Positions 1 to 10,693 are shown, numbered from the stretch's first letter. The stretch: DNA of 64,000 nt from an uncultured Fluviicola sp. (GCF_946478805.1 NZ_CAMLDC010000024.1:8030-72029); one strand, 5' to 3'. Made by a program: numbers and translations. The notes: generated by a model not told the origin, from the letters alone.

Positions 1-40
1 TAACTTTTCTGATTAGCAAACGGAGTTTCCAAGGGTTGGA

Positions 41-180
41 TGTAATTCCGCAATATTACGTCTTGCTTTAAAACTTTTTATTTAATTCTAATGAAACATT
101 CTTTTGATTGGAGTTGTTTTTCTTGAATAAAAATCTCATTTGTATCAATTATATATCGGGCGTAATATTGCGGAATTACG
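41..180. repeat. Inverted repeat of a 20-nt semi-palindrome
   Basis: The 20 bases at 41-60 and 161-180 are reverse complements with 19 of 20 matches. Each arm is itself a gapped palindrome, CGTAAT-N8-ATTACG, with a T in place of the first C at position 41. The second arm is centred about 63 bp upstream of the likely start of transcription of the pseudouridine synthase gene. It may be a pair of regulator binding sites or a long-loop hairpin. Confidence 0.7.
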
Positions 181-221
181 TCGGTTTTTAGTTTGGATTT
201 CCATTTTGTCTCAATAGCTGT

Positions 222-229
222 TATCTTTG
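222..229 (+). promoter_or_regulatory. Bacteroidota-type -7 element (TATCTTTG)
   Basis: TATCTTTG matches the TAnnTTTG consensus and lies 20 nt before the ATG at 250. A -33 TTTG is present only at non-ideal spacing (192-195). Confidence 0.55.
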
Positions 230-249
230 CATTCCAGTTCTAAAATGAC

Positions 250-1935
250 ATGTCAGAAGCAATTTCAAAAATCATTTCCTTTCATTCAGACGTGTCGCAA
301 ATTTCCCGTCCCGAAAAATTCACTTTTCCATTTTATTACGACCCGCATCCATTAGCTTTATTGGCCATTGATCAATTGCAGGAGTATTTATCGACCCAAA
401 CAGAGCTGAACCATAATTTTGGACTGGACAGTGAACAGGATGGTCTGATCATTGGAAAAATGTTCGGTGTCCTGGTAGTGGAGGATAAAGAGGGGGAATT
501 GGGCTTTCTCACTGCTTTTTCAGGAAAGTTGGCTGATTCGAACGATCATGATTATTTCGTTCCTCCTGTTTTCGATATACTTGATTCCGAAGGATTCTTC
601 AGAAAGGAAGAGATTGTTATCAATGATATGACCATTGAAATTGCGGAACTGGAAAAGAATGAAGACTATCTGAAAACGAAGAATGAATTGGAACAGGTTG
701 TCATTGCCTACCGGGAAGAGCTCCAGAAATACAAGAAAGAAATAAAGGCTGCAAAAGCGGAACGAAAACAAACGCGGGAAAATTCAAAAAACCTCAGTCC
801 ATCCGATTTGGAAGCGCTTTTGGAAGATTTGAGGAAACAATCGATCCGCGAGCAGTACTTTTTGAAGGATTTTACGGATGCACACAAGAAAAAGATTGAA
901 GCTTTAACTGAAGCTGTTGAGGCATTTGAAAATCAGCTTTTCAATTTGAAGGAGAAACGGAAGAATATGTCGAACACCTTACAGGGTGAGATATTCGATT
1001 CTTATTATTTCCTGAATTCCAAAAAAGAAAAAAGGAGTCTTCAAAGCATTTTCCAAAATACTATCGATCACAAACCACCGGCAGGAGCAGGTGAATGCGC
1101 CGCACCAAAGTTGTTGCAATTTGCATTTGAAAACGACTTGAAACCGGTTTGTTTGGGTGAATTCTGGTGGGGAGCATCTCCAAAATCCGAAGTGCGTGTT
1201 CACAAACAGGTTTATCCTGCTTGCAGGGGTAAATGCGAGCCCATTCTCGGGCACATGCTTGAAGGGGTTGAACAGGATGAAAATCCAATGCTCCAGAACC
1301 CGGCTGAGGACAAAGAGTTGAAAATTGTTTTTGAAGATGAGTATATAGTGGTAGTCAACAAACCTGCCGAATTTCTTTCCGTTCCGGGGAAAACGATCTC
1401 GGATTCGGTGTATACCCGCATGAAAGAGAAATATCCGGAAGCGACCGGACCATTGATTGTACATCGTTTGGATATGTCCACTTCGGGAATTATTTTGCTT
1501 GCAAAAGATAAGAATGTACATAAACACCTTCAGAAACAATTTATCAAGCGCAACGTGCAAAAACGCTATGTTGCTTTGCTGGACGGATTGGTTAAAGATG
1601 ATACCGGGACGATTGATTTGCCTTTGAGGGTTGATTTGGATGACCGGCCGCGTCAGTTGGTTTGTTATGATCACGGAAAACGCGCAGTGACAAAATGGGA
1701 AGTGGTGGAACGGAAAAACAACCAGACTCTGATCTATTTTTACCCGATTACGGGAAGAACGCACCAATTGCGGGTGCATGCGGCTCATTCCTTGGGTCTG
1801 AATGCGCCGATTATCGGCGACGATTTGTACGGTAAGAAAGAAACAAGGCTTCATCTGCACGCTCAATTCCTGCAATTCACCCATCCGGTTACTAAAGAAG
1901 CGATAAAAATCAAAGTGGAAGCGGATTTCGCTTGA
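250..1935 (+). CDS. RluA-family RNA pseudouridine synthase with long N-terminal extension
   Basis: Cytoplasmic enzyme predicted to isomerise a uridine in rRNA or tRNA to pseudouridine. The C-terminal ~210 residues form the catalytic domain, with the HRLD motif at residues 405-408 (catalytic Asp408) followed by TSG, and a later GRTHQLRVH motif. The first ~350 residues are an extension with a charged coiled-coil-like stretch (about 130-240) and a Cys-containing segment near residues 275-340. At 561 aa it is about twice the size of E. coli RluA; long forms of this kind are common in Bacteroidota as far as I recall. The ATG at 250 is preferred because an ATG at 245 is out of frame. RNA target unknown. 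Confidence 0.85.
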   Translation: MSEAISKIISFHSDVSQISRPEKFTFPFYYDPHPLALLAIDQLQEYLSTQTELNHNFGLDSEQDGLIIGKMFGVLVVEDKEGELGFLTAFSGKLADSNDHDYFVPPVFDILDSEGFFRKEEIVINDMTIEIAELEKNEDYLKTKNELEQVVIAYREELQKYKKEIKAAKAERKQTRENSKNLSPSDLEALLEDLRKQSIREQYFLKDFTDAHKKKIEALTEAVEAFENQLFNLKEKRKNMSNTLQGEIFDSYYFLNSKKEKRSLQSIFQNTIDHKPPAGAGECAAPKLLQFAFENDLKPVCLGEFWWGASPKSEVRVHKQVYPACRGKCEPILGHMLEGVEQDENPMLQNPAEDKELKIVFEDEYIVVVNKPAEFLSVPGKTISDSVYTRMKEKYPEATGPLIVHRLDMSTSGIILLAKDKNVHKHLQKQFIKRNVQKRYVALLDGLVKDDTGTIDLPLRVDLDDRPRQLVCYDHGKRAVTKWEVVERKNNQTLIYFYPITGRTHQLRVHAAHSLGLNAPIIGDDLYGKKETRLHLHAQFLQFTHPVTKEAIKIKVEADFA

Positions 1936-1993
1936 ATTACTCTTCCTCCGTTAGGTAGGAATACGATATTTTCAGTCTTTTTAAAATTGAGGT

Positions 1994-2695
1994 TTAATAG
2001 AAATTAGCAACCTTTATTAGTCCTCTTGCGTCAATGATTCGTATTTTTCTTCCTTGTGTCTCAATAAATTTTTCCACTTTGAAATCATGAAGTAATCTAA
2101 CCAATGTCTCAACGGCAATCCCAACAAAATTGGCTAAATCCTCTCGTGACAAGTTTATTTCAACCACTTTGTCGTCTTCTCTATTCGTCTTATACTTATC
2201 CTTCATGATAAGTAGACACAAGGCAAGTCTTTCCCTTACTGTTTTATGTGTAAATGAAGTAATTCCATTGATTAACACATTGAACTCATGACTAAGGTTA
2301 ACAAGCATTTTTTTTGATAAAACATTGGAACTTTCCAAGATGGCTGAAAAATCACTTTTCGTGATAAAACCAATAATGGAGTCTTCTAGTGCAGCAGCCG
2401 AATCTGAATAGGGTTCATCCGCCAGTAAAGCCGCGTGACCAAGTAATTCTCCGACTCCGCAGATGTAAATGATCTGTTCTTTACCGTTTCTATCTGTCTT
2501 AAATTTTTTGACTTTTCCTTCCTTCAGAAAAAATAAACCATTTGGTCTGCTTCCTTCGTTAAAAATTGATTGTCCTTTTTTCAATTTGGAATCAATTGTA
2601 CGTTCTTCTAAATAAGTCAATTCATCTTCTGGAAGCCCTTCAAATACCGAATTACTCCTGAAATGAAATTTGTCTATTGGAAATTTTAATGGCAT
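1994..2695 (-). CDS. Crp/Fnr-family transcriptional regulator
   Basis: A 233-aa regulator with an N-terminal cyclic-nucleotide-binding-like beta-roll (about 15-125), a dimerisation helix (about 130-155) and a C-terminal winged helix (about 160-225). The recognition helix reads VGIAVETLVRLL at 191-202. It keeps the Glu (196) and Arg (200) that contact DNA in Fnr but has Val199 where Fnr has Ser. There are only two cysteines (79 and 160), so the four-Cys iron-sulfur cluster of classical Fnr is absent and the signal is unknown. It is transcribed divergently from the oxoamine synthase gene. The region between them holds two perfect TTGAT-N4-ATCAA sites, so autoregulation and control of the neighbours are likely but inferred. 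Confidence 0.88.
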   Translation of the reverse strand: MPLKFPIDKFHFRSNSVFEGLPEDELTYLEERTIDSKLKKGQSIFNEGSRPNGLFFLKEGKVKKFKTDRNGKEQIIYICGVGELLGHAALLADEPYSDSAAALEDSIIGFITKSDFSAILESSNVLSKKMLVNLSHEFNVLINGITSFTHKTVRERLALCLLIMKDKYKTNREDDKVVEINLSREDLANFVGIAVETLVRLLHDFKVEKFIETQGRKIRIIDARGLIKVANFY

Positions 2696-2717
2696 TAATA
2701 TAAATTCAGATTAGGTG

Positions 2718-2725
2718 CGAATTTA
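2718..2725 (-). promoter_or_regulatory. Possible -7 element of the Crp/Fnr gene
   Basis: On the minus strand this reads TAAATTCG, one mismatch from TAnnTTTG, 22 nt before the start codon of the regulator. Confidence 0.4.
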
Positions 2726-2762
2726 ATCATTCTGGACAATGGTTTTTTGAAGAACAATAAAA

Positions 2763-2828
2763 TTGATTTGAATCAATTTTATTGTTGATCCAAATCAAAG
2801 GATGGGAATCTTGACCAGTGTAAATTTG
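2763..2828 (+). promoter_or_regulatory. Fnr-type promoter A: two TTGAT-N4-ATCAA boxes plus -7 TAAATTTG
   Basis: Perfect Fnr-type boxes lie at 2763-2776 and 2785-2798, centres 22 bp apart (two helical turns). A TAAATTTG -7 element is at 2821-2828. The proximal box centre is 29.5 bp from the -7 start, which puts it near -41.5, the classical position for an Fnr/Crp activator contacting polymerase. It drives transcription toward the oxoamine synthase gene with an unusually long leader of about 270 nt. Confidence 0.78.
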
Positions 2829-2912
2829 CCTGATTCAAAAATTCATTAATAATCAAAACTTATTACCGGAAAATGGGTTGGTCAATAATCTAATTGGTTT
2901 TGTCACTTCTGA

Positions 2913-3020
2913 ATTGTTGCGGACTATGCTCCTTTTGCTTTTGAATCTGGGGATGCAAAAGACACTTTATTAAGTCGTACATATGAGGGAGTTAAAAAAA
3001 TCAGCGCATTATTTTATTGA
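2913..3020 (+). pseudogene. Possible 35-codon remnant of a lost gene
   Basis: Between promoter A and the oxoamine synthase an open frame of 35 codons without a good start ends in a stop at 3018-3020. Its translation is rich in typical coding residues (contains DYAPFAFESGDAKDTLLSRT). It could be the 3' end of a gene deleted when the synthase was placed behind the promoter, or chance. No family recognised. Confidence 0.25.
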
Positions 3021-3104
3021 GTTTTGGCAATACCTGATCATCCTTGTTCTAATGATTTTGGCAGCTGTTTATCCTTAATTTTTATTTCTTTAAAAATATC
3101 ACAA

Positions 3105-4334
3105 ATGAACTTATTAGAAAAATTACAAACTAGACTTGGTCCGTTGGGAGATCACGCTCACTATTCACATGGCTATTATACATATCCTCGTCTTGAAGGA
3201 GAGATAAGTAATAAAATGCACTTCAATGGTTCTGAAAAACTGGTTTGGAGCTTGAATAATTATTTGGGGTTAGCAAACCATCCGGAAGTTCGGGAAGCCG
3301 ACAATGAGGGAACAAGGCTTTTCGGTCTCGCTTATCCAATGGGTGCCAGAATGATGAGTGGAAATAGCAATTTACACGAAGAGTTCGAAAAAAATGCTGC
3401 TCAATATGTTCAAAAAGAAGATGCTTTTTTGCTGAATTACGGTTACCAGGGAATGCTATCGATCATTGACTGCATTGTTGATCGAAATGATGTAATTGTT
3501 TATGATGCAGAGTCTCACGCATGCATAATTGATGGAATGAGGCTCCATTTGGGAAAACGTTTCGTGTTTAAACACAATAATATTGATGATTGTAAAAAGC
3601 AACTGGAACGTGCTGCAGCCCTGACAAAGAAAACAAATGGAAGTATCTTGTTAATTACTGAAGGAGTCTTCGGTATGAGCGGTGATCAAGGAAAATTGAA
3701 AGAAATCGCAGAACTAAAGAAAGAATTTCAATTTACATTGTTGGTGGATGATGCACACGGAATCGGCTGTATGGGTGCAACCGGTGCCGGTACCGGAGAA
3801 GAACAAGGTGTCCAAAAGGATATTGACATTTACTTTGCAACATTCGCAAAATCTTTTGCTGGAATAGGTGCTTTTGTGGCAAGTACAAAAGAGGTGATAC
3901 TTTATTTGAAATACAATATGCGGTCACAGATTTATGCCAAGGCTTTACCAATGCCAATGGTTTTTGGTGCGTTAAAAAGATTGGAATTAATGCAGAGTAA
4001 ACCTGAATTAAGGGAACAGCTTTGGAAAATAACACATGCTTTGCAAGGAGGATTGACAGATGCCGGATTCGATATTGGGAACACCAATTCCCCGGTTACT
4101 CCCGTTTATTTGAACGGAACAATTTCCGAGGCAACACAGCTTGTTCAGGATTTGCGTGAAAATTATAATGTTTTCTGCTCAATGGTTGTCTATCCGGTTG
4201 TGCCGAAAGGAACAATAATATTGAGACTTATTCCTACGGCGATTCATACAATGGACGATGTAAATTACACGATTACTGTCTTTAAGTCAATCCGTGAGAA
4301 TTTGGTTAAAGGTAAATATCAAATATCAAAATAA
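3105..4334 (+). CDS. PLP-dependent alpha-oxoamine synthase (serine palmitoyltransferase / KBL type)
   Basis: A 409-aa fold-type I PLP enzyme that condenses an amino acid with an acyl-CoA, releasing CO2. Motifs visible: SLNNYLGLA (49-57), [10 protein letters not shown] (77-86), SHACIIDG (137-144), [10 protein letters not shown] (212-221) with the PLP-contacting Asp and His, and [10 protein letters not shown] (246-255) with Schiff-base Lys249. The [12 protein letters not shown] form resembles Bacteroidota serine palmitoyltransferase-like proteins more than AONS or threonine-pathway KBL, so sphingolipid synthesis is the leading guess. The start at 3105 follows a leader without a Shine-Dalgarno sequence; an in-frame TTG at 3024 would add 27 atypical residues. 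It stops 1 nt before the PhnA-like gene, so the two are co-transcribed. Confidence 0.82.
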   Translation: MNLLEKLQTRLGPLGDHAHYSHGYYTYPRLEGEISNKMHFNGSEKLVWSLNNYLGLANHPEVREADNEGTRLFGLAYPMGARMMSGNSNLHEEFEKNAAQYVQKEDAFLLNYGYQGMLSIIDCIVDRNDVIVYDAESHACIIDGMRLHLGKRFVFKHNNIDDCKKQLERAAALTKKTNGSILLITEGVFGMSGDQGKLKEIAELKKEFQFTLLVDDAHGIGCMGATGAGTGEEQGVQKDIDIYFATFAKSFAGIGAFVASTKEVILYLKYNMRSQIYAKALPMPMVFGALKRLELMQSKPELREQLWKITHALQGGLTDAGFDIGNTNSPVTPVYLNGTISEATQLVQDLRENYNVFCSMVVYPVVPKGTIILRLIPTAIHTMDDVNYTITVFKSIRENLVKGKYQISK

Positions 4335-4335
4335 T

Positions 4336-4677
4336 ATGTCAGAAGAATTGAAAAAATGTCCGAGTTGTAATTCTCCATACGGATATTCAATGGGAAATGA
4401 ATTATTTGTTTGTCCGGAATGCACCTTTGAATGGATTCCAAAAGAAGAAACACCGGAGGATGAAACATTGATAAAAGATGCAAATGGCAATATCCTACAA
4501 GATGGTGATACCGTAATCGTTGTAAAAGATTTACCGGTGAAAGGTGCTCCCAAGCCTATAAAAGCGGGCACAAAAGTGAAAAACATCCGTTTAACCGATG
4601 GTGACCATAATATCGATTGTAAAATTGATGGTTTTGGTGCGATGTCGTTAAAATCCGAGTTTGTAAAAAAAGGATAA
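4336..4677 (+). CDS. PhnA/YjdM-family zinc-ribbon protein
   Basis: A 113-aa cytoplasmic protein. The N-terminal zinc ribbon has Cys8, Cys11, Cys26 and Cys29 as two CPxC pairs, followed by the family's SH3-like C-terminal domain (contains DGDTV and [16 protein letters not shown]). The family was named after phosphonate use in E. coli but its molecular role is unclear; a phosphonoacetate hydrolase activity belongs to a different protein. It begins 1 nt after the oxoamine synthase stop codon, so it is the second gene of the promoter A operon. The ATG at 4336 gives the standard family start. Confidence 0.85.
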   Translation: MSEELKKCPSCNSPYGYSMGNELFVCPECTFEWIPKEETPEDETLIKDANGNILQDGDTVIVVKDLPVKGAPKPIKAGTKVKNIRLTDGDHNIDCKIDGFGAMSLKSEFVKKG

Positions 4678-4735
4678 GCTTAACAAGCATTTCTGCCCCT
4701 AAATAAAACTTGTTTAAGGAGATTTAAGGCCTTGG

Positions 4736-4881
4736 ATATAAATTCAGCTTGTTTGTGAATTGAATCATTTTTGGTCAATGGTTTTTCATGAATAATAATT
4801 GATTTGAATCAATTTTTCCTTTGATTCAAATCAAAGGAAAGAAATTTCGGCCAGTGTAAATTTGTCGGATTCAAAAAAAAG
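4736..4881. repeat. Duplicated promoter block, copy B
   Basis: Second copy of the regulatory block at 2698-2845. It keeps the full order of motifs, from the shared start ATATAAATTCAG through both Fnr-type boxes to the -7 element and the following GGATTCAAAAA run. No gene lies on the minus strand here, so the divergent half looks like a leftover of duplication. Confidence 0.85.
4799..4864 (+). promoter_or_regulatory. Fnr-type promoter B: two TTGAT-N4-ATCAA boxes plus -7 TAAATTTG
   Basis: Perfect boxes lie at 4799-4812 and 4821-4834, centres again 22 bp apart. TAAATTTG is at 4857-4864, with the same 29.5-bp distance from the proximal box as in promoter A. The leader to the PEP carboxykinase ATG is about 40 nt. 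Confidence 0.8.
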
Positions 4882-4910
4882 TTGGGGTAATTATACCGAA
4901 GAATTCAATT

Positions 4911-6521
4911 ATGGAAATAGGAGCTGAAGTCCAAGTGGGGGACTTAAACATCCCATTATTACAGACAGTTAAAAAGGTGCATTTCAATTTACCTGTTACA
5001 CAATTAGTTGAGGAAAGTTTAAACCGTAAACAAGGTGTTTTGACAAGTACAGGAGCGCTGGCTTGTGATACGGGAGAATTTACAGGACGATCACCCAAAG
5101 ACAAGTATATTGTTAAAGACTCGAAAACTCAAGATACTGTTTGGTGGGGAGAAGTTAACCAACCGTTCAATGGTGATGATTTTCAAGTTTTATATAATCG
5201 GGTAATTGAACATCTGAAATACAAAGAGATTTTTGTTCGGGATGTTTTTGCTTGCACATCCCCCAAATACAGGATGAGTGTTCGGGTAGTTACGGAATCT
5301 CCCTGGCAAAATTTATTTGTCAACAATTTGTTTATCCGGCCAAATAAAGAGGAACTGGCTAATTTCAATTACGAATGGCTTGTGATGTCTGTTCCGAGTT
5401 TCCGGGCAAATCCTGAAATTGATAAAACGCGTCAACATAATTTTACGATTATTGACTTTACGCGAAAAATCATCCTTATCGGGGGAAGCGGTTATACAGG
5501 AGAAATCAAAAAAGGGATTTTTACTGTTTTGAATTATATTCTCCCGCAAGAAAAGGGAGTGCTTTCCATGCATTGTTCTGCCAATATTGGTAAAAAAGGA
5601 GATACTTCAATCTTTTTTGGTTTATCCGGAACCGGAAAAACTACCTTATCAGCAGATCCTTCTAGAATGCTTATTGGTGATGATGAACATGGATGGGATG
5701 ATGTCTCAGTCTTTAATATCGAAGGCGGATGTTATGCAAAGTGTGTCAATTTAACGAAAGAAAGAGAACCTCAGATTTTCAATGCAATTCGAAGTGGGGT
5801 ATTACTTGAGAATGTCAATTTTATTTCAGACACCTTAGATGTTGATTATTCAAACACAGAAAAAACTGAAAATACGCGTGCTGCTTATCCGATCGAATAT
5901 ATTGACAATTCAGTTAAGCCTTCAATTGGAGGGATTCCAAAAAACATTTTCTTTTTGACTTGTGATGCCTTTGGTGTTTTACCTCCAATTTCACTACTGA
6001 CTCAGGAACAGGCAATGTATCATTTTATTTCCGGGTATACTGCTAAAGTCGCTGGAACAGAAACAGGGATAACAGAACCCCAAAGTACGTTTTCAGCCTG
6101 CTTCGGAAAACCTTTTCTACCATTACACCCAATGAAGTATGCTCAGATGCTCGGGGAAAAACTAAGTTCGACAAAAGCAAAGGTTTGGCTGATAAATACG
6201 GGATGGACGGGAGGTTCTTACGGCGTAGGCGAACGAATCAATTTGAAATACACACGCGCTATGATTTCTGCTGCATTGAATGGTGATTTGGATTCGGTAG
6301 AATATATTACGCATCCTGTCTTTGGATTAAAAATGCCTGTTCAGTGTCCGGAAGTCCCATCGGAAATTTTGGATCCGAAAGGCACTTGGAATGATAAACT
6401 TGCTTACGATAAGCAAGCGATTTCCCTGGCAGATAAGTTTATCTCAAATTTTATTGGCTACAGCGACCAAACCTCAGAAGAGATTCTTAAAGGACAACCT
6501 ACACTTGAAGAAAATAACTAA
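4911..6521 (+). CDS. pckA: Phosphoenolpyruvate carboxykinase (ATP)
   Basis: Interconverts oxaloacetate + ATP with phosphoenolpyruvate + CO2 + ADP. It serves gluconeogenesis and, in fermenting Bacteroidota, can run toward CO2 fixation on the route to succinate. At 536 aa it has the length of the ATP-dependent class. The kinase P-loop GLSGTGKTTLS is at 237-247 (Lys243), followed by IGDDEHGWDD, the metal and nucleotide site. The N-terminal substrate region TGRSPKDKYIV is also present. It is the first gene behind Fnr-type promoter B and is followed after 11 nt by gcvH. Expression is therefore likely tied to oxygen or redox state through the neighbouring Crp/Fnr protein (inference). Confidence 0.96.
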   Translation: MEIGAEVQVGDLNIPLLQTVKKVHFNLPVTQLVEESLNRKQGVLTSTGALACDTGEFTGRSPKDKYIVKDSKTQDTVWWGEVNQPFNGDDFQVLYNRVIEHLKYKEIFVRDVFACTSPKYRMSVRVVTESPWQNLFVNNLFIRPNKEELANFNYEWLVMSVPSFRANPEIDKTRQHNFTIIDFTRKIILIGGSGYTGEIKKGIFTVLNYILPQEKGVLSMHCSANIGKKGDTSIFFGLSGTGKTTLSADPSRMLIGDDEHGWDDVSVFNIEGGCYAKCVNLTKEREPQIFNAIRSGVLLENVNFISDTLDVDYSNTEKTENTRAAYPIEYIDNSVKPSIGGIPKNIFFLTCDAFGVLPPISLLTQEQAMYHFISGYTAKVAGTETGITEPQSTFSACFGKPFLPLHPMKYAQMLGEKLSSTKAKVWLINTGWTGGSYGVGERINLKYTRAMISAALNGDLDSVEYITHPVFGLKMPVQCPEVPSEILDPKGTWNDKLAYDKQAISLADKFISNFIGYSDQTSEEILKGQPTLEENN

Positions 6522-6532
6522 ATAATAGTGCT

Positions 6533-6910
6533 ATGAAATTTCCGAATGATATTTTTTATACTCAAGATCATGAATGGATAAAGTTTTCCGATGGATTTGC
6601 AATTGTTGGAATTACTGATTTTGCCCAAAAGGAATTGGGTGATATTGTATTTGTAGATATTGAGTCGGTTGGGCAAAAATTAGATGAGAATAGTGTTTTT
6701 GGTACTATTGAGGCGGTTAAGACCGTGTCGGACTTATTCTTACCAATCAACGCTGAAGTATTAGAAATTAATCCGGCTATTATCTATTCTCCGGAATTGA
6801 TAAATTCCGAACCCTACGATAGAGGTTGGATAGTTAAAATTAAACCCTTGAATGCTGAAGATCGAACAAATTTGTTGTCGAATGAAGAATATCAGGCGTT
6901 GATCGGGTAG
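6533..6910 (+). CDS. gcvH: GcvH-type lipoyl carrier protein
   Basis: A 125-aa protein with the lipoyl-domain signature around Lys63 (GTIEAVKTVSDL), the residue that carries the lipoyl arm. It also has the standard N-terminus DHEWIKF and the GITDFAQKELGDIVFVD block. GcvH shuttles the aminomethyl group in the glycine cleavage system and in some organisms relays lipoyl groups. No gcvT, gcvP or lipoyl ligase gene is nearby. It sits 11 nt after pckA and 12 nt before the 71-aa gene, in the promoter B operon. It could be a second, specialised copy; the main glycine cleavage genes may be elsewhere. Confidence 0.93.
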   Translation: MKFPNDIFYTQDHEWIKFSDGFAIVGITDFAQKELGDIVFVDIESVGQKLDENSVFGTIEAVKTVSDLFLPINAEVLEINPAIIYSPELINSEPYDRGWIVKIKPLNAEDRTNLLSNEEYQALIG

Positions 6911-6922
6911 AAATTATTTCCT

Positions 6923-7138
6923 ATGAGTACTAAAGATTTGGCAAACCTTCGAAAACAAATCATTTCAGACTGTGTAAAACGTTTAAATCGATTAGGATTC
7001 AAAAATGTAAATGAGCAAAACATCTTTGAAGATGAAGTCTACAAGGTGTATTTTTTAAGAATTCTATTGGGAAATTTAGGAAGGAATGCCAGTCATGACT
7101 CATTGATTAAAGAAATGATACTGGAGATAGCTCAGTGA
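6923..7138 (+). CDS. Small hypothetical protein, 71 aa
   Basis: Family not recognised. The protein is charged and predicted mostly helical, with no signal peptide or membrane segment. Its composition (several Lys, Arg and Asn, a LRILLGNLG stretch in the middle) suggests a small cytoplasmic helical protein or adaptor. Tight packing (12 nt after gcvH, about 19 nt before the next start) makes it a real member of the promoter B operon. Confidence 0.65.
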   Translation: MSTKDLANLRKQIISDCVKRLNRLGFKNVNEQNIFEDEVYKVYFLRILLGNLGRNASHDSLIKEMILEIAQ

Positions 7139-7157
7139 ATAAAATAATTTGATAAAT

Positions 7158-7886
7158 ATGAACACTACAAAACGATTTCTAAGTTATCTTTTTCCGGTTA
7201 CAATTGAAAAAAGAACAGGATCTTATTTGCCGATAATAGAAGTCAATTTGAGAAATGGAAAATACATACTTGATGGAGACAGCGTAAATTATTCTTTCGG
7301 ATCGTTACATGATCTATTTCTCCAAACCCTTACTCAATTTAAGATCAAGGAAAGACCAATAAAAAATGTGCTGATATTGGGATTTGGAGCTGGGAGTATT
7401 GCTCAGATTCTACGGAAAGAATTCCAAATGAATTGCTTCATCACAGGTGTTGAGGTCGATTCGGTAATGTTGGAATTGGCAAACAAATATTTTAATTTAT
7501 CAAATTATAAAAACATAGAAATTGTTTGTGAAGATGCTGACGAGTTCATTCATCAGGATAATAATATGTATGATTTGATCATTGTTGATTTGTTTGTTGA
7601 AAGACGAGTGCCGAAAAAGTTTATGAAATCTGAATTCCTTTACGAGATAAAGTATCATCTAAGTCCAAATGGTTTTCTTTTTTTTAATCGCTTAAATGAA
7701 AATGCTTTTCAACAAGAGGAAACCAAAAACCTTATAAATACAATGAATACTGTAATGAATGGGACAACCCAAATGGTTAACTTTCATCAGAATGAAATAG
7801 ACAATGTCATCTTGGTTCATCAAAATAGATTTTCCCGGGAAAAAGAAGAGAATTTTATTAAAGAAATGGAATTTTCAATATTTTGA
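7158..7886 (+). CDS. Spermidine-synthase-like SAM-dependent methyltransferase-fold protein
   Basis: A 242-aa Rossmann-fold protein. Visible motifs are VLILGFGAGS (71-80, SAM-binding loop), GVEVDSVMLELA (97-108, acidic residue for the ribose) and YDLIIVDLF, which aligns with the YDvIivDssDP motif of aminopropyltransferases but lacks the SSDP part. It is therefore more likely a methyltransferase-like relative than a true polyamine synthase. The ATG at 7158 is chosen over an in-frame TTG at 7149. It is the last gene of the promoter B operon; its substrate is unknown. A small-molecule or protein target linked to GcvH is possible but unsupported. Confidence 0.7.
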   Translation: MNTTKRFLSYLFPVTIEKRTGSYLPIIEVNLRNGKYILDGDSVNYSFGSLHDLFLQTLTQFKIKERPIKNVLILGFGAGSIAQILRKEFQMNCFITGVEVDSVMLELANKYFNLSNYKNIEIVCEDADEFIHQDNNMYDLIIVDLFVERRVPKKFMKSEFLYEIKYHLSPNGFLFFNRLNENAFQQEETKNLINTMNTVMNGTTQMVNFHQNEIDNVILVHQNRFSREKEENFIKEMEFSIF

Positions 7887-10678
<2,792 letters not shown>

Positions 10679-10693
10679 ACTATAAAATTACGA

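Larger units (their letters stand above)
2698..2845. repeat. Duplicated promoter block, copy A
   Basis: About 145 bp clearly similar to 4736-4881. They share an identical 12-nt start (ATATAAATTCAG), a TTGATTTGAATCAA site, a second TTGAT-N4-ATCAA site 22 bp further on, and CCAGTGTAAATTTG. The similarity includes the half facing the Crp/Fnr gene, although copy B has no divergent gene. This argues for segmental duplication of the whole regulatory region. Confidence 0.85.

Noticed and set aside
979..1884. A 301-codon frame on the minus strand
   Set aside because: It lies wholly inside the pseudouridine synthase gene on the other strand and has no family resemblance.
3024..3104. Earlier TTG start for the oxoamine synthase
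   Set aside because: The added 27 residues have no counterpart in this enzyme family; the ATG at 3105 starts with the usual N-terminus.
7158..7886. Naming the last gene of the pckA operon speE
   Set aside because: The DSSDP catalytic motif of aminopropyltransferases is missing, so only a fold-level call is supported.
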